In this document: positions 7,550 through 16,293 of the stretch, piece after piece | Numbering within the stretch: the first letter of the stretch is position 1 | Layout of the letters: every line of letters begins with the position of its first letter | DNA from: Chloroflexota bacterium | GTDB taxonomy: Bacteria > Chloroflexota > Anaerolineae > UBA4142 > SHND01 | Length of the DNA stretch: 64,000 nucleotides | Assembly (NCBI GenBank): GCA_004295045.1 | Contig: SHND01000035.1 | Coordinates: forward strand, 42,546-106,545 | Reading direction: 5' to 3' | Position numbers and translations under genes: made by a program | Notes under the pieces: model-generated | What the model saw: the letters and a program-made list of their open reading frames with translations, nothing else | Databases searched by the model: none | Told to the model about the DNA's origin: nothing

Positions 7550-9109
7550 ATGCCCACGCTCGATACCAAAATTACTGCCGTCACAATCTATCCCGACCGC
7601 GCCCGCGTGACGCGCGCGGGGCGCGTACATCTTGAATCCGGTTCTCAAACTGTGTTAATCGCCGCTCTGCCGCGCAATTTGGACGAGTCCTCTGTTCGCG
7701 CGGCGGGCAAAGGCAGTGCGCGCCTGACCGGCGTGCAGACAACGCGTCATCTCGATACCGACGCGCAAGCGGGACCCGCCAAAGTAGCGCAAGAGAAATG
7801 GCAAGCGCTGCTGGACCAAGACAAAATTTTGGCGGACGAACAAGATGCGTGGACACAGCGCCTCAACGTCGTCAAGAGCATTGGCGAACAGGGCGGCGAA
7901 AATTTCTCGCGCGGCGTCGCGCGCGGCAAACTCGCGCTGGATGAATTGACCGGCGTGCTTGATTATTTGTCGCAATCGCACGAAGCCGCCTCCAATATTT
8001 TGCGCGACCTCGCAGTGCGGCGGCGCGAATTGCAAAAACAAATTGAAGCGGCAAAACACGAGGCGGAAAAATTACAAAACGCCGCCGCGCGCGAAACGAT
8101 TCAAGCGCTGGTGAATCTCGAAGTGAGCGCGGCGGGCGAGATTGAAATTGAATTGACGTACACGGTGTACAACGCGGGTTGGAACGCGATGTACGACGCG
8201 CGGCTCGACGGCACAAAACTGGAATGGAATTATCTCGGCGAAATTCGCCAGCACACCGGTGAAGCTTGGAACATGCCGTACGCGTTGACGCTTTCAACTT
8301 CATCGTTGGCGACGGGGTTGGACAAACCGGAATTACCGCCGTGGCGTGTGGATGTATATCATCCGCCGCAGCCGCGTATGGTGCAAGCGCGCGGCGGTCC
8401 CATGATGGCGGCTGCACCCGCGCCTGACGTCGAGATGATGATGGCGAACGCGCTGCCAATGCCAAAGATGGCGTACGATCAAGCAGAGGTGAAAAGCAGC
8501 AATGCCAGCGTGACGTACAAGATCGTGACGCCGCGCTCAATTCCATCGGACGGCGAACCGCATCAAGTGGCGATTACGACGCTGAACGTTGACGCGCGCC
8601 TTGATTATTTTTGCGCGCCCAAGGTGGATGAACGCGCGTTCATCCGCGCGGAATTTACAAATGCGTCAGAGTATTTGATGCTGCGCGGAAGCGTCAATTT
8701 GTATCACGGCGCAGATTTTGTCGGCACGCGCGAGGTGGATCCGATTGCGCCAAATCAAAAGGTGGAAATTTTTCTGGGCGCGGAAGAGCGGATTCACGTT
8801 GAACGCAAAGAAACGAAACGCGTTGTGGATAAAAATTTTCTCGGCAACACCGCGCGCGCCGCGCTCGCCTATCGCATCACGCTCGAAAATCCCTCGCTCG
8901 ACCTTGCGCGCGTCACCCTACTCGATCAAATTCCTGTTTCGGCACATCCCGACCTGCGCGTCAAACTGAATCGTACATCGCCCGAAGTGACACCGAATGA
9001 TCAAGGCGAACTCGAATGGCAGCGCGAGTTGAAACGCGGCGAACGCGGCGCGTTTGAATTCGAAGTGACGGTTGAATATCCAAAAGAAGTGCGCGTGGTG
9101 GGGTTGTGA
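7550..9109 (+). CDS. DUF4139 / mucoidy-inhibitor-MuiA-like protein
   Basis: A 519-residue protein. The N-terminal DUF4140-like segment (ITAVTIYPDRARVTRAG) leads into a central coiled-coil (~120-185, rich in E/K/Q/A). The C-terminal DUF4139 beta-rich domain follows (LTYTVYNAGWNAMYDARL, YKIVTPRSIPSDGEPHQVAI, VEIFLGAEERIHVERKE, LEWQRELKRGERGAFEFEV). A Met/Ala/Pro-rich linker sits near 290-325. AAAGGAG at 7538-7544 fixes the start at ATG 7550, 5 bp downstream of it. Family members are found in polysaccharide and surface contexts but have no defined biochemistry. It is cytoplasmic by sequence, as no signal peptide is seen. Confidence 0.87.
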   Translation: MPTLDTKITAVTIYPDRARVTRAGRVHLESGSQTVLIAALPRNLDESSVRAAGKGSARLTGVQTTRHLDTDAQAGPAKVAQEKWQALLDQDKILADEQDAWTQRLNVVKSIGEQGGENFSRGVARGKLALDELTGVLDYLSQSHEAASNILRDLAVRRRELQKQIEAAKHEAEKLQNAAARETIQALVNLEVSAAGEIEIELTYTVYNAGWNAMYDARLDGTKLEWNYLGEIRQHTGEAWNMPYALTLSTSSLATGLDKPELPPWRVDVYHPPQPRMVQARGGPMMAAAPAPDVEMMMANALPMPKMAYDQAEVKSSNASVTYKIVTPRSIPSDGEPHQVAITTLNVDARLDYFCAPKVDERAFIRAEFTNASEYLMLRGSVNLYHGADFVGTREVDPIAPNQKVEIFLGAEERIHVERKETKRVVDKNFLGNTARAALAYRITLENPSLDLARVTLLDQIPVSAHPDLRVKLNRTSPEVTPNDQGELEWQRELKRGERGAFEFEVTVEYPKEVRVVGL

Positions 9110-9131
9110 AACGGAGAAAGGGAGAGCCGGG

Positions 9132-10793
9132 TCAGCGCAAAAAGACGAGGAGCGCCTGCGCCAAGATAATTTTCAAAATCGTCGCCGTCGGATACACCGT
9201 CGCGTAACCGAGATTTGGCAAATCGTTTTCCGTTTCCTGATTGGCGAAACCCAAAATCGCAGGATTCGTCTGCATCCCCGCGATCATGCCCAGCAGCAGA
9301 TTCATCGGAATTTTCAAAATGCGATAACCGATGAGCATCATCAACGCAACCGCGCCCATCGTTAGCGCCGCGCCCGCGCCAAATAAAATCAGCCCGTTGC
9401 CTTGCGTCAACGTCGAAACGAACGCGTAGCCCGCGCGCGTGCCGACGCCCGCCAAAAACAAAATCAAACCGATTTGGCGCAGCGTCAAATTCGCGTTGAA
9501 CGGCAGCGTCCACACAATCGGTCCGGTGCGTTCGAGCGTGCCGAGAATCAACGCGACGACCAACGGACCGCCCGCCGTTCCCAACTTGAAAGTAATCCCG
9601 CCCGGCAGCGGAATCGGAATTTGTCCGACGAGGATGCCGAGCGCGAGACCGAGACTGAACGACAAGACATCAATTTCCCCAAGCGCTTTGAACGAATCGC
9701 CAAAAAAGTGGCTCACGCTCTCCATGTTTTCGCGTCGCGTCACCACGCGCACGCGGTCGCCCAAGTCGAGCGTCGTGTCATCGCGCGCGAGAAATTCCAC
9801 ATCGCCGCGCCGCACGCGCGTGACGAGCGCGCCGAACTGCTGCGGCAGATTCAAATCGCGCAAACGCACGCCGACCACGTGCGGATTGGAAACAAAAATG
9901 CGACGATAATCCATTTCCGTGCGGTCGAGTTCCAATGCTTCGTCGCTAAATTCGCCTAACGCCGCACCGACGCGTTCCACTTGTTCGGGCGCGCCAACGA
10001 CGCTCACCAAATCGCCCAAATGCAACTCCGTCGTCGCCGACGCCAACGCGGTGCGCTGCGCGTGTTTCCATCGTCCAAACAACACATCCCAAGCATTCTC
10101 CTGCATCAAGCGTTGAATCGTCTGTCCCTCAATTTCGGGATGTGTGATGTGAATGGTGCGCGTTACCAATTGCTGCGAGGTTTTCGCCTCGCGCACGCGT
10201 TGAGCGTCTTGCGCGTAATTCACGCGCCACACGCGCGTAAACAACACCATCGTCACGATCACGCCGATGACGCCCATCGGATACGATATCGAATAACCCA
10301 GCACCGGTTCCGCCAACACGGACTCGAGCTGCGCGGGCGGCACGCTGCCCTTGAGAAATTCCAACGCCGCCGCGAGCGCGGGAGTATTGGTCAACGCGCC
10401 CGTAAACAATCCCGCCGCGACGGTATTGGGAACGCTGAACGCGCGCGCGAAAAAATACACCGCGATTGTCGCTGCGCCCAAAATCGCGGCGACAAACAAA
10501 TTGTCGCGCACGCCGCGTCCGCGAAACGACGCGAAAAAACCGGGACCGCTGCTCAAGCCGATGGTGTACACAAAAATCACCAGCCCGAGGTTGTAAATAA
10601 TTTCCGGCAGTTTCAAATCCGGGTCGAGCGCCCCAATCGCCAAGCCGACAAACAACACCGCGGCGACGCCCAAACTTACGCCAAAAATTTTCAGACGTCC
10701 GAGCGGATAACTGATCGCGGCAATCACAAACAGCAGCAGCAGCGGATTGTCGCTCAATAATTTCACGATATTTTGCAGGTACGTTTGTATCAT
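9132..10793 (-). CDS. AspT/YidE-YbjL family transporter with paired RCK_C domains
   Basis: A 553-residue secondary transporter of the aspartate-alanine-exchanger (AAE) / YidE-YbjL duplication family. Two membrane modules of about five helices each (roughly 1-175 and 375-553, each with GL..G...P conserved bends such as GLFTGALTNTPALAAAL and GMIAGMQTNPAILGFA) flank two cytoplasmic RCK/TrkA_C domains (~200-285 and ~290-370, with LHLGDLVSVVGAPEQVERV and LDLGDRVRVVTRRENM). The substrate cannot be read from sequence; amino- or dicarboxylic acids are usual for the family. The gene runs convergently toward the DUF4139 gene, 22 bp away. Confidence 0.87.
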   Translation of the reverse strand: MIQTYLQNIVKLLSDNPLLLLFVIAAISYPLGRLKIFGVSLGVAAVLFVGLAIGALDPDLKLPEIIYNLGLVIFVYTIGLSSGPGFFASFRGRGVRDNLFVAAILGAATIAVYFFARAFSVPNTVAAGLFTGALTNTPALAAALEFLKGSVPPAQLESVLAEPVLGYSISYPMGVIGVIVTMVLFTRVWRVNYAQDAQRVREAKTSQQLVTRTIHITHPEIEGQTIQRLMQENAWDVLFGRWKHAQRTALASATTELHLGDLVSVVGAPEQVERVGAALGEFSDEALELDRTEMDYRRIFVSNPHVVGVRLRDLNLPQQFGALVTRVRRGDVEFLARDDTTLDLGDRVRVVTRRENMESVSHFFGDSFKALGEIDVLSFSLGLALGILVGQIPIPLPGGITFKLGTAGGPLVVALILGTLERTGPIVWTLPFNANLTLRQIGLILFLAGVGTRAGYAFVSTLTQGNGLILFGAGAALTMGAVALMMLIGYRILKIPMNLLLGMIAGMQTNPAILGFANQETENDLPNLGYATVYPTATILKIILAQALLVFLR

Positions 10794-10941
10794 GCTTTAC
10801 CAATCTGCGTTACAATAGAATTCATCCGCGAACATCGCAGCGTAATCATTATATCGCTCTTTAGATTTGATTTGGGGCGAGCTGTTCCCAAGTATTTTCT
10901 AAAGAGCGGTCGCTGAAACTCGATGAGACAAGGAAAAAACT

Positions 10942-11382
10942 ATGAATCGTAACTTGCTATGGAGCGCGTTCGGTTTGCTGGTACTTGTGTTGGCGGCTTG
11001 CGGCGGCAGTGCGACTCCCGCCGCGCCTTCCGGAACTGTTGGCTCTGTTGTGCAAACGGACGGCGGTTCGTACACCAACTTAACGCCACAAGAATTGAAA
11101 GCAATGTTGGAACACAAAGATTTCGTTTTCGTCAACACGCATATTCCGTACGAAGGCGAATTGGAAGGGACCGATGCGTTTGTGCCGTACGACGCGCTCG
11201 CGGAAAACTTGGGGAAACTGCCCTCCGACAAGAATGCGAAAATTGTGCTGTATTGTCGTTCGGGACGGATGAGCACGAGCGCCGCGCAAGAATTGGTAAA
11301 AAAGGGATTCACAAATGTGTACAATCTCGACGGCGGCTGGGAAGGTTGGAAGGCGGCGGGCTTTCCATTTGTGAACAAATAG
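10942..11382 (+). CDS. Rhodanese-domain lipoprotein
   Basis: A 146-residue exported protein with lipobox LAAC (Cys20), a short Ala/Ser/Pro tether and a rhodanese domain (~45-146). The catalytic loop CRSGRM carries the active Cys105 after the strand AKIVLY. The terminal GGWEGWKAAGFPF motif is typical of single-domain rhodaneses. It is probably a surface sulfur-carrier or sulfurtransferase; the acceptor is unknown. AAGGAAAAAAC upstream is a plausible ribosome-binding site. The next gene starts 8 bp downstream, suggesting co-transcription. Confidence 0.88.
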   Translation: MNRNLLWSAFGLLVLVLAACGGSATPAAPSGTVGSVVQTDGGSYTNLTPQELKAMLEHKDFVFVNTHIPYEGELEGTDAFVPYDALAENLGKLPSDKNAKIVLYCRSGRMSTSAAQELVKKGFTNVYNLDGGWEGWKAAGFPFVNK

Positions 11383-11390
11383 GATGATTT

Positions 11391-12020
11391 ATGAATCTAT
11401 TCTCCCAGAAAAAATGTGACGCGTGGCGCGACGCGTTGAATCAATACGATGCGCTGCTGCTTGCGCATCAAGTGAATCAGCTGGTTGAAATTGACGCGTG
11501 GTATCGCGGCGTTTTGCCTAAGGAACTGGCGGAGAGAGCGCCCGCGTATCTTACCAAGGAAGAGTTTTTGGAAATCTTGCGTTGGAAGATGAAACGCGGC
11601 GATTGGCGCGAATACAATCGCATTCGCATTGCGAACATTGATGCGCGCAAAATTAAACAAACCGCGCAAGACGCTTTCGCCGAAGCGCGGACGCTCGCCG
11701 ACGATATTCCCACCGCGTCGAAAGAATATAAAGTGCCGATTCAAATTTTGTGCCAACTCGACGGCGTGGGTCCCGCAACGGCGTCCGCCGCCCTCGCCGC
11801 GTATCGTCCCGACCTTTATCCGTTTTTCGATGAATGGATCGCGAAACAGATCGAGGGCTTGGGCAAGGTCGCGTTTACCGCGTCGTATTATTGGAAGTAT
11901 GCGGATGCAATTCGAGGCAAAGCACGCGAGTTGAAAAAGAAATGCGGAGACGAATGGAACGCACAAGAGGTGGGGCAGGCGTTGTGGGTGGCAAGCGGTG
12001 GGAAAATCAAGGTGAAATAA
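11391..12020 (+). CDS. Uncharacterised protein with a helix-hairpin-helix-like motif
   Basis: A 209-residue, probably all-helical, soluble and basic protein. Residues ~122-138 (QLDGVGPATASAALAAY) look like a helix-hairpin-helix of the DNA-glycosylase/endonuclease-III sort, followed by P..YPFFDEW. I see no catalytic Lys/Asp pair or Fe-S cysteines, so a repair-enzyme call is not supported. The conserved-looking first half (Trp-rich, ILRWKMKRGDWREYNRIRI) suggests a known but unnamed family. It sits 8 bp after the rhodanese gene with AGGA upstream of the ATG and ends at a bidirectional terminator. Confidence 0.7.
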   Translation: MNLFSQKKCDAWRDALNQYDALLLAHQVNQLVEIDAWYRGVLPKELAERAPAYLTKEEFLEILRWKMKRGDWREYNRIRIANIDARKIKQTAQDAFAEARTLADDIPTASKEYKVPIQILCQLDGVGPATASAALAAYRPDLYPFFDEWIAKQIEGLGKVAFTASYYWKYADAIRGKARELKKKCGDEWNAQEVGQALWVASGGKIKVK

Positions 12021-12047
12021 AAATGGCGCGCCGTGCGCACCATTTTT
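12019..12047. terminator. Bidirectional terminator between convergent genes
   Basis: AAAAATGG-c-GCGC / GCGC-a-CCATTTTT forms a 12-bp stem with one mismatch and a CGT loop. It overlaps the stop codons of the + gene ending at 12020 and the - gene ending at 12046. A/T runs lie on both sides. Confidence 0.75.
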
Positions 12048-13074
12048 ATTTTGAGGGCAAGAGCTGCTCGACGCGATATCCTCTCTCCAAAAAATAACCC
12101 AACTCTTCCGCGTTAACATTCAAATCAATCGGCGTCGTTCCGGTGATTTTGAAAAATTCGCCTTCGAGTTGGGCGGCGCGTCCGCGCGGCAATTGCGTCT
12201 CCGGGTCGAACGCTTCCCAAAATTGATGCCACAGCGTTTGCGCGTGCGGCGGCAAGTGATTCACATTGACGAACGGGCGCGGTTTGGTTTCAATCCAGCC
12301 GCGTTTCAGCGCGACAAACAACGTATAACCGTGCGTTTCGCTCGCATCACGATACTGCGCCCCATAGGGCGGCGTCATCCGATAAAACGTCCACGTATCA
12401 TCCACGAGCAGATAATACATCTCCCATGTCGGCTCGAGCTGCGCCATCCACTGTACGCCGAATTTTTTGGTAATGTCAACGGGGTCGGAAAATCCGACCA
12501 GCGTTAAATCGTTTGGATCATTTGTCAAGCCGCTGTAATAGTGTGGATAGTACGTTTCCGCGAGCGCGCGCAGGGTAAAAAATTCCGCGTCGCGTCCGCC
12601 GAGATGCGGATAGCCCGAATGTGCGTTGCAGCCCCAACGCACCGCATGGTGATCCTGATACACCACGAGATTGTGATCTACATCGCGCGTCCCTTCGAGC
12701 AGCATCCAACGCGGCTCAAAGCCGTGCAAATAATTTGCCGTGTACGCAAAGAGCGCGCCCTCGAAACAATGCGCTAACCCTGTGCGTAGCACCATGCGCG
12801 GCGACATTGAAGTTTCTTCTTGTTCAATGTCACCGTGATCGTTGTTGTAATACACCTCGTGGTCGAGAAACCACTGCACGCGGCGCGGATTGTCCAGCGC
12901 GGCAAGAATCAAAATTTCTTGTTCGGAAAAATCGAGGTCGAGTTCGCGTACGCGCGTTCGAATTTTTCCAAGCGAAGCGGGATGCACGCGCGCCTGCACG
13001 CGCTGAACGTAATACGCGAGTTGCTGTTCGGCTGTGAGCTGCGGCGGTACGAGTGGGGGATAAAGTTTGCTCAT
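12046..13074 (-). CDS. Uncharacterised protein with transglutaminase/papain-like Cys-His arrangement
   Basis: A 342-residue soluble protein. The central block RTGLAHCFEGALFAYTANYL (Cys103) followed by DVDHNLVVYQ (His134) resembles the Cys-then-His order of transglutaminase-like folds, in which the Cys sits at the start of a helix and the His on the next strand. An Asp partner is not certain. The surroundings are rich in Trp and Tyr, and several His occur near 140-160 (DHHAVRWGCNAHSGYPHL). No signal peptide is seen. ATG 13074 is preferred to the TTG at 13092 at the frame edge; no clear SD supports either. Enzyme activity is an inference only. Confidence 0.65.
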   Translation of the reverse strand: MSKLYPPLVPPQLTAEQQLAYYVQRVQARVHPASLGKIRTRVRELDLDFSEQEILILAALDNPRRVQWFLDHEVYYNNDHGDIEQEETSMSPRMVLRTGLAHCFEGALFAYTANYLHGFEPRWMLLEGTRDVDHNLVVYQDHHAVRWGCNAHSGYPHLGGRDAEFFTLRALAETYYPHYYSGLTNDPNDLTLVGFSDPVDITKKFGVQWMAQLEPTWEMYYLLVDDTWTFYRMTPPYGAQYRDASETHGYTLFVALKRGWIETKPRPFVNVNHLPPHAQTLWHQFWEAFDPETQLPRGRAAQLEGEFFKITGTTPIDLNVNAEELGYFLERGYRVEQLLPSK

Positions 13075-13150
13075 GGCAAAAGGTAAGGGCAAAGCATTGA
13101 CCTTTGCGTTCGCGCCGCATTATGTAGACGCGTCTGTCAATGCTTTGTCC

Positions 13151-14080
13151 CTACGCTTCCAAAATCGCGCGTACCTCTTTTGCCTCTTCGGCGCTCAATG
13201 TCCAGTCGCTCGCTTTCGCATTTGCGGAAATCTGGTCTGCGTTCGTCGCGCCCGAAATCACCGAACACACTTGCGGTTCGTGCAGCAGCCACGCGATTGC
13301 CAATTCGCCGACCGTTCGTTCGCGGCGCGCGGTAAAGTCATGCAGGCGGTCGAGAATTTCAAAATTGCGTTCTGTGAGATACGGTTTCACATAATTCACG
13401 CGCGTGGGACTGATGGCATCGCCGCGTTGATATTTGCCCGTAAGGAAACCGCCCGCGAGGGGAAAGTAGGGGACGATGCCGAGTTTGGCGTAACGCGCAT
13501 ACGGAATCACTTCGCGTTCCAAATTGCGTTCGAACATGTGATATTCCTCTTGCGACACGACGAATTGATTCCAGCCGCGCATTTCGGCAAGATCGTTCGA
13601 GCGCGCCAACTGCCACGCGGCAAAATTGCTTGCTCCGATATAACGCACTTTGCCGCTCGTGACCAAATCGTGCAGCGCGCGCAGCGTCTCTTGAATCGGC
13701 GTGTGCGCGTCCCATTCGTGAATGTAATACAAATCAATGTGATCGCTTTTCAAGCGGCGCAAACTGGCTTCGACGCCGCTCATGATGTGATAGCGCGACG
13801 CGCCAAGATCGTTCACACCCTCGCCCATTTTTGAGCGTACTTTGGTAGCGACCACGATTCGGTCCCACAAGCCCGCGAACGCTTCGCTCAACAACGCTTC
13901 CGACGCGCCGGGCGTCGCGCCATAAATATCTGCCGTGTCAAAAAAATTAATGCCCTCGTCCAGCGCGCGATGGACAATTGCTTTCGCGCCGCTCAAATCT
14001 ACGGTGCGCCCGATGCGATTGCAGCCGACGCCAATGACGGAAATTTGTACGCCCGAATTTCCAAGATGACGATATCTCAT
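13151..14080 (-). CDS. Aldo/keto reductase
   Basis: A 309-residue (beta/alpha)8 NADPH-dependent oxidoreductase. The catalytic tetrad is visible: Asp48 and Tyr53 in FFDTADIYG, Lys80 in VVATK and His121 in LYYIHEWD. The C-terminal cofactor region reads VCSVISGATNADQISAN. The start at 14080 overlaps the stop of the upstream glycosyltransferase as ATGA, which decides between it and a longer frame beginning at 14149. It is the last gene of the GT2-LPG_TM-GT4-AKR operon. Substrates of such AKRs are broad, and a link to sugar or lipid modification is suggested only by neighbours. Confidence 0.9.
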   Translation of the reverse strand: MRYRHLGNSGVQISVIGVGCNRIGRTVDLSGAKAIVHRALDEGINFFDTADIYGATPGASEALLSEAFAGLWDRIVVATKVRSKMGEGVNDLGASRYHIMSGVEASLRRLKSDHIDLYYIHEWDAHTPIQETLRALHDLVTSGKVRYIGASNFAAWQLARSNDLAEMRGWNQFVVSQEEYHMFERNLEREVIPYARYAKLGIVPYFPLAGGFLTGKYQRGDAISPTRVNYVKPYLTERNFEILDRLHDFTARRERTVGELAIAWLLHEPQVCSVISGATNADQISANAKASDWTLSAEEAKEVRAILEA

Positions 14081-15318
14081 TTTCGCTCCACGTTTTGTTT
14101 TTGCACGCGCTCGTACACTGCCACAAATTTTTTTGCCACCGTTTCCCAATTCAAATTTTCGCGCACTTGGGCGCGCCCGCGTACGCCCAAGCGTTCGCGC
14201 AGCGATGGGTCGCGCATAAGTTTCACAATGGCGTCTGCCAACGCGGCGGAATCCTTTTCCGGCACAAGCAATCCGCTCACACCATCGTCAATCACATCCG
14301 GAAAACCCGCGATGTTGCTCGCCACAATCGGTTTGCCTGCCGCCATTCCTTCCAACACCACATTTGGCAGCCCGTCCACGTTGCCCGCTTCATCGCGCAC
14401 CGATGGCACGGTGACAATATCTGATGCCGCAAAGTACGCGGGAATTTCTGCGCGCGGCACTCGTCCGGCAAAGATGACATGCCCATTCAGTCCGAGTGAA
14501 TGAGCTTGCGTTTCCAATTCTGCGCGCGTATCACCATAGCCGACCAACACAAGGCGCGCGCTCGGCGTGTGCTGCAAAATTTGCGGCATCGCGCGGACAA
14601 GGAACTCGAAACCTTTTTTGTACACCATGCGTCCCACCGCGAGAATCATCACCTCGTCGCGCTTTAAGTTTAACGCGGCGCGCACGCGTTCCGCTTCTTC
14701 AGGGTGAACGTGGAAAACTTTGGCATCCGCGCCATACGGAATCAATTCCGTTTTGTTTTCATCGGCGCCGAGGGCAAGCGCGCGCTGCATCAAATCATCA
14801 CTGCAGGCGGTAATCCACGCCGCGCGGTCAAAGCACCAACGCGCCGCAGAACCAAAGGCGCGATTTTTTTCTGCCATGAACACATCGCTGCCGTGCATGC
14901 TCACCACAAGCGGCAGCTTGCGCCGCTGCGCGACGAGCGCTGCCGCCGGAGCATTGGGCAAAACCCAGTGCGCGTGAATGACATCAAATTTTTCGCGCGC
15001 GGTGAGCTGCATCATTTTGTCAAAAGAGGAGGTGAGCGCAATGGGCGCGAGCGCATACACTCCGCGCTTTAATTTCACGTCGCCGCGCAGCGCTTCGGCA
15101 TAACCCCACAAAGTCCATTCTTTTTTCGGCGCGTAGCGGAAAGGATGAAAATGCACGCCGTCCTCCACCGCCGCGCGTTCCAGCTCGCGGTGTTCGGGCA
15201 ACACCACATGAACGTGTACGCCGCGCGCGGCAATATTTGTGGCGATGGATTCCACAAACGGCGCCGTCGTGTCTCCGCGAAATTTCGGATACGACGAGGT
15301 GAGCATCAAAACGTTCAT
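14077..15318 (-). CDS. Glycosyltransferase family 4 (GT-B fold)
   Basis: A 413-residue retaining glycosyltransferase. The N-terminal acceptor half has MNVLMLTSSYPKFRGD and VIHAHWVLPN. The C-terminal nucleotide-sugar half has VGRMVYKKGFEFLVRA, VILAG-type strands (HVIFAGRV) and GLPNVVLEGMAAGKPIVASN. It ends ERVQKQNVERK. It probably transfers a hexose to a lipid-linked or surface acceptor in the cytoplasm. The start ATG (15318) directly abuts the stop of the LPG_synthase_TM gene (15319), and the 3' end overlaps the aldo/keto reductase, so it sits in a tight operon. Confidence 0.92.
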   Translation of the reverse strand: MNVLMLTSSYPKFRGDTTAPFVESIATNIAARGVHVHVVLPEHRELERAAVEDGVHFHPFRYAPKKEWTLWGYAEALRGDVKLKRGVYALAPIALTSSFDKMMQLTAREKFDVIHAHWVLPNAPAAALVAQRRKLPLVVSMHGSDVFMAEKNRAFGSAARWCFDRAAWITACSDDLMQRALALGADENKTELIPYGADAKVFHVHPEEAERVRAALNLKRDEVMILAVGRMVYKKGFEFLVRAMPQILQHTPSARLVLVGYGDTRAELETQAHSLGLNGHVIFAGRVPRAEIPAYFAASDIVTVPSVRDEAGNVDGLPNVVLEGMAAGKPIVASNIAGFPDVIDDGVSGLLVPEKDSAALADAIVKLMRDPSLRERLGVRGRAQVRENLNWETVAKKFVAVYERVQKQNVERK

Positions 15319-15380
15319 TTATGATTTCGGATTTATGATTTCGGATTGCGGCACAATCGTCGTCCGTCGTTCGTCGCCCG
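15318..15380. repeat. Stuttering repeat element, ATTTATGATTTCGG x2 then CGTCG words, inside a gene end
   Basis: Two tandem 14-bp units ATTTATGATTTCGG are followed by about six CGTCG/CGTCC words. The element covers the last codons of the LPG_synthase_TM gene and abuts the GT4 start codon. The first word recurs at 24217-24251. Confidence 0.7.
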
Positions 15381-16293
15381 TCGTCGGTTTTTCAAACACC
15401 CAGACGGCAAAGCCCACAATCCCATTCACGAGCTGCAGCAAGAACAACAACGCGGAGAGTGCGAGAGCTTGCGCGGCGCTGATGCCGAGGGATGACGCCA
15501 GCAGCAGCAAGATTCCTTCGCGCGGTCCGAGTCCGAACGGCGCAATCGCGACCAACTGCGCGATGCTGGCGAGCGACATTGCCGCCGTAAAAGGCAGCGG
15601 CGGCAAAATGATTCCGATCGCGGCGGCGACGAGGAACAAACGCGCGTACACGATCACGGTGGCGAGGACGCTGATGGCAAATTGAACGAGCACCTGTTTC
15701 GGCGTCAAAGTCGCCGGCGCGTAGATTGCTTGTTCCGATTTGTCTTTACGCATCCGCAGGAAAAATTCAAACAGCCATTTCTGCGTGCGCGGATGAATCG
15801 TAATGATCAACGCCGCAATCGTTCCGCCAATCAACAAACCGAGCATGAGCCATTGCCCGATGGCAACCTGGGAAAAAAGAAAAACTCCGCTCGCCGCCAA
15901 CAGCAGGAGAATTAGCACATCCCAGATGCGGTCCAACACAATCGAAATCACTGATTGCGAAAAACCGCGCTCGCGAAAATAGGCGACCTTGATCGCGTCG
16001 CCGATATTGCCCGGCGTAATCATTCCCGCGCCGAGACCCAAGGCGTACAGGCGCACCGCTTGGCGATAGGGAATCGAGACGCCGAGATCGCGCAATACAA
16101 TTTGCCAGCGCCATGCCTTGACGAGCAAAAAGGGAATGAATCCCAACACCGCGAGGAGAACGAGCCACGCATTCGCTCGCCCCAAAATCGCCGCGATCTC
16201 GCGCAGATCAATTCGCAGCAACAGCACCAGCGCGATCAACGATACGACGCTGAGAATGCGTAACGGGGCTTGATATTTTTTGAGCAGCTTCAT
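15319..16293 (-). CDS. LPG_synthase_TM (UPF0104/AglD-type) flippase-like membrane protein
   Basis: A 324-residue protein with about eight transmembrane helices and the family motifs AWRWQIVLRDLGV, RQAVRLYALGLGAGMITPGNIGD and LDRIWDVLILLLL. Families of this type include the membrane part of lysyl-PG synthase and AglD-like proteins linked to polyprenyl-glycan transfer. The last ~25 residues (after VWVFEKP) are charged and low-complexity because they are encoded by a tandem-word repeat element (15318-15380). That tail is probably an accidental extension. It overlaps the GT2 gene by ATGA (16290-16293). Confidence 0.88.
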   Translation of the reverse strand: MKLLKKYQAPLRILSVVSLIALVLLLRIDLREIAAILGRANAWLVLLAVLGFIPFLLVKAWRWQIVLRDLGVSIPYRQAVRLYALGLGAGMITPGNIGDAIKVAYFRERGFSQSVISIVLDRIWDVLILLLLAASGVFLFSQVAIGQWLMLGLLIGGTIAALIITIHPRTQKWLFEFFLRMRKDKSEQAIYAPATLTPKQVLVQFAISVLATVIVYARLFLVAAAIGIILPPLPFTAAMSLASIAQLVAIAPFGLGPREGILLLLASSLGISAAQALALSALLFLLQLVNGIVGFAVWVFEKPTTGDERRTTIVPQSEIINPKS

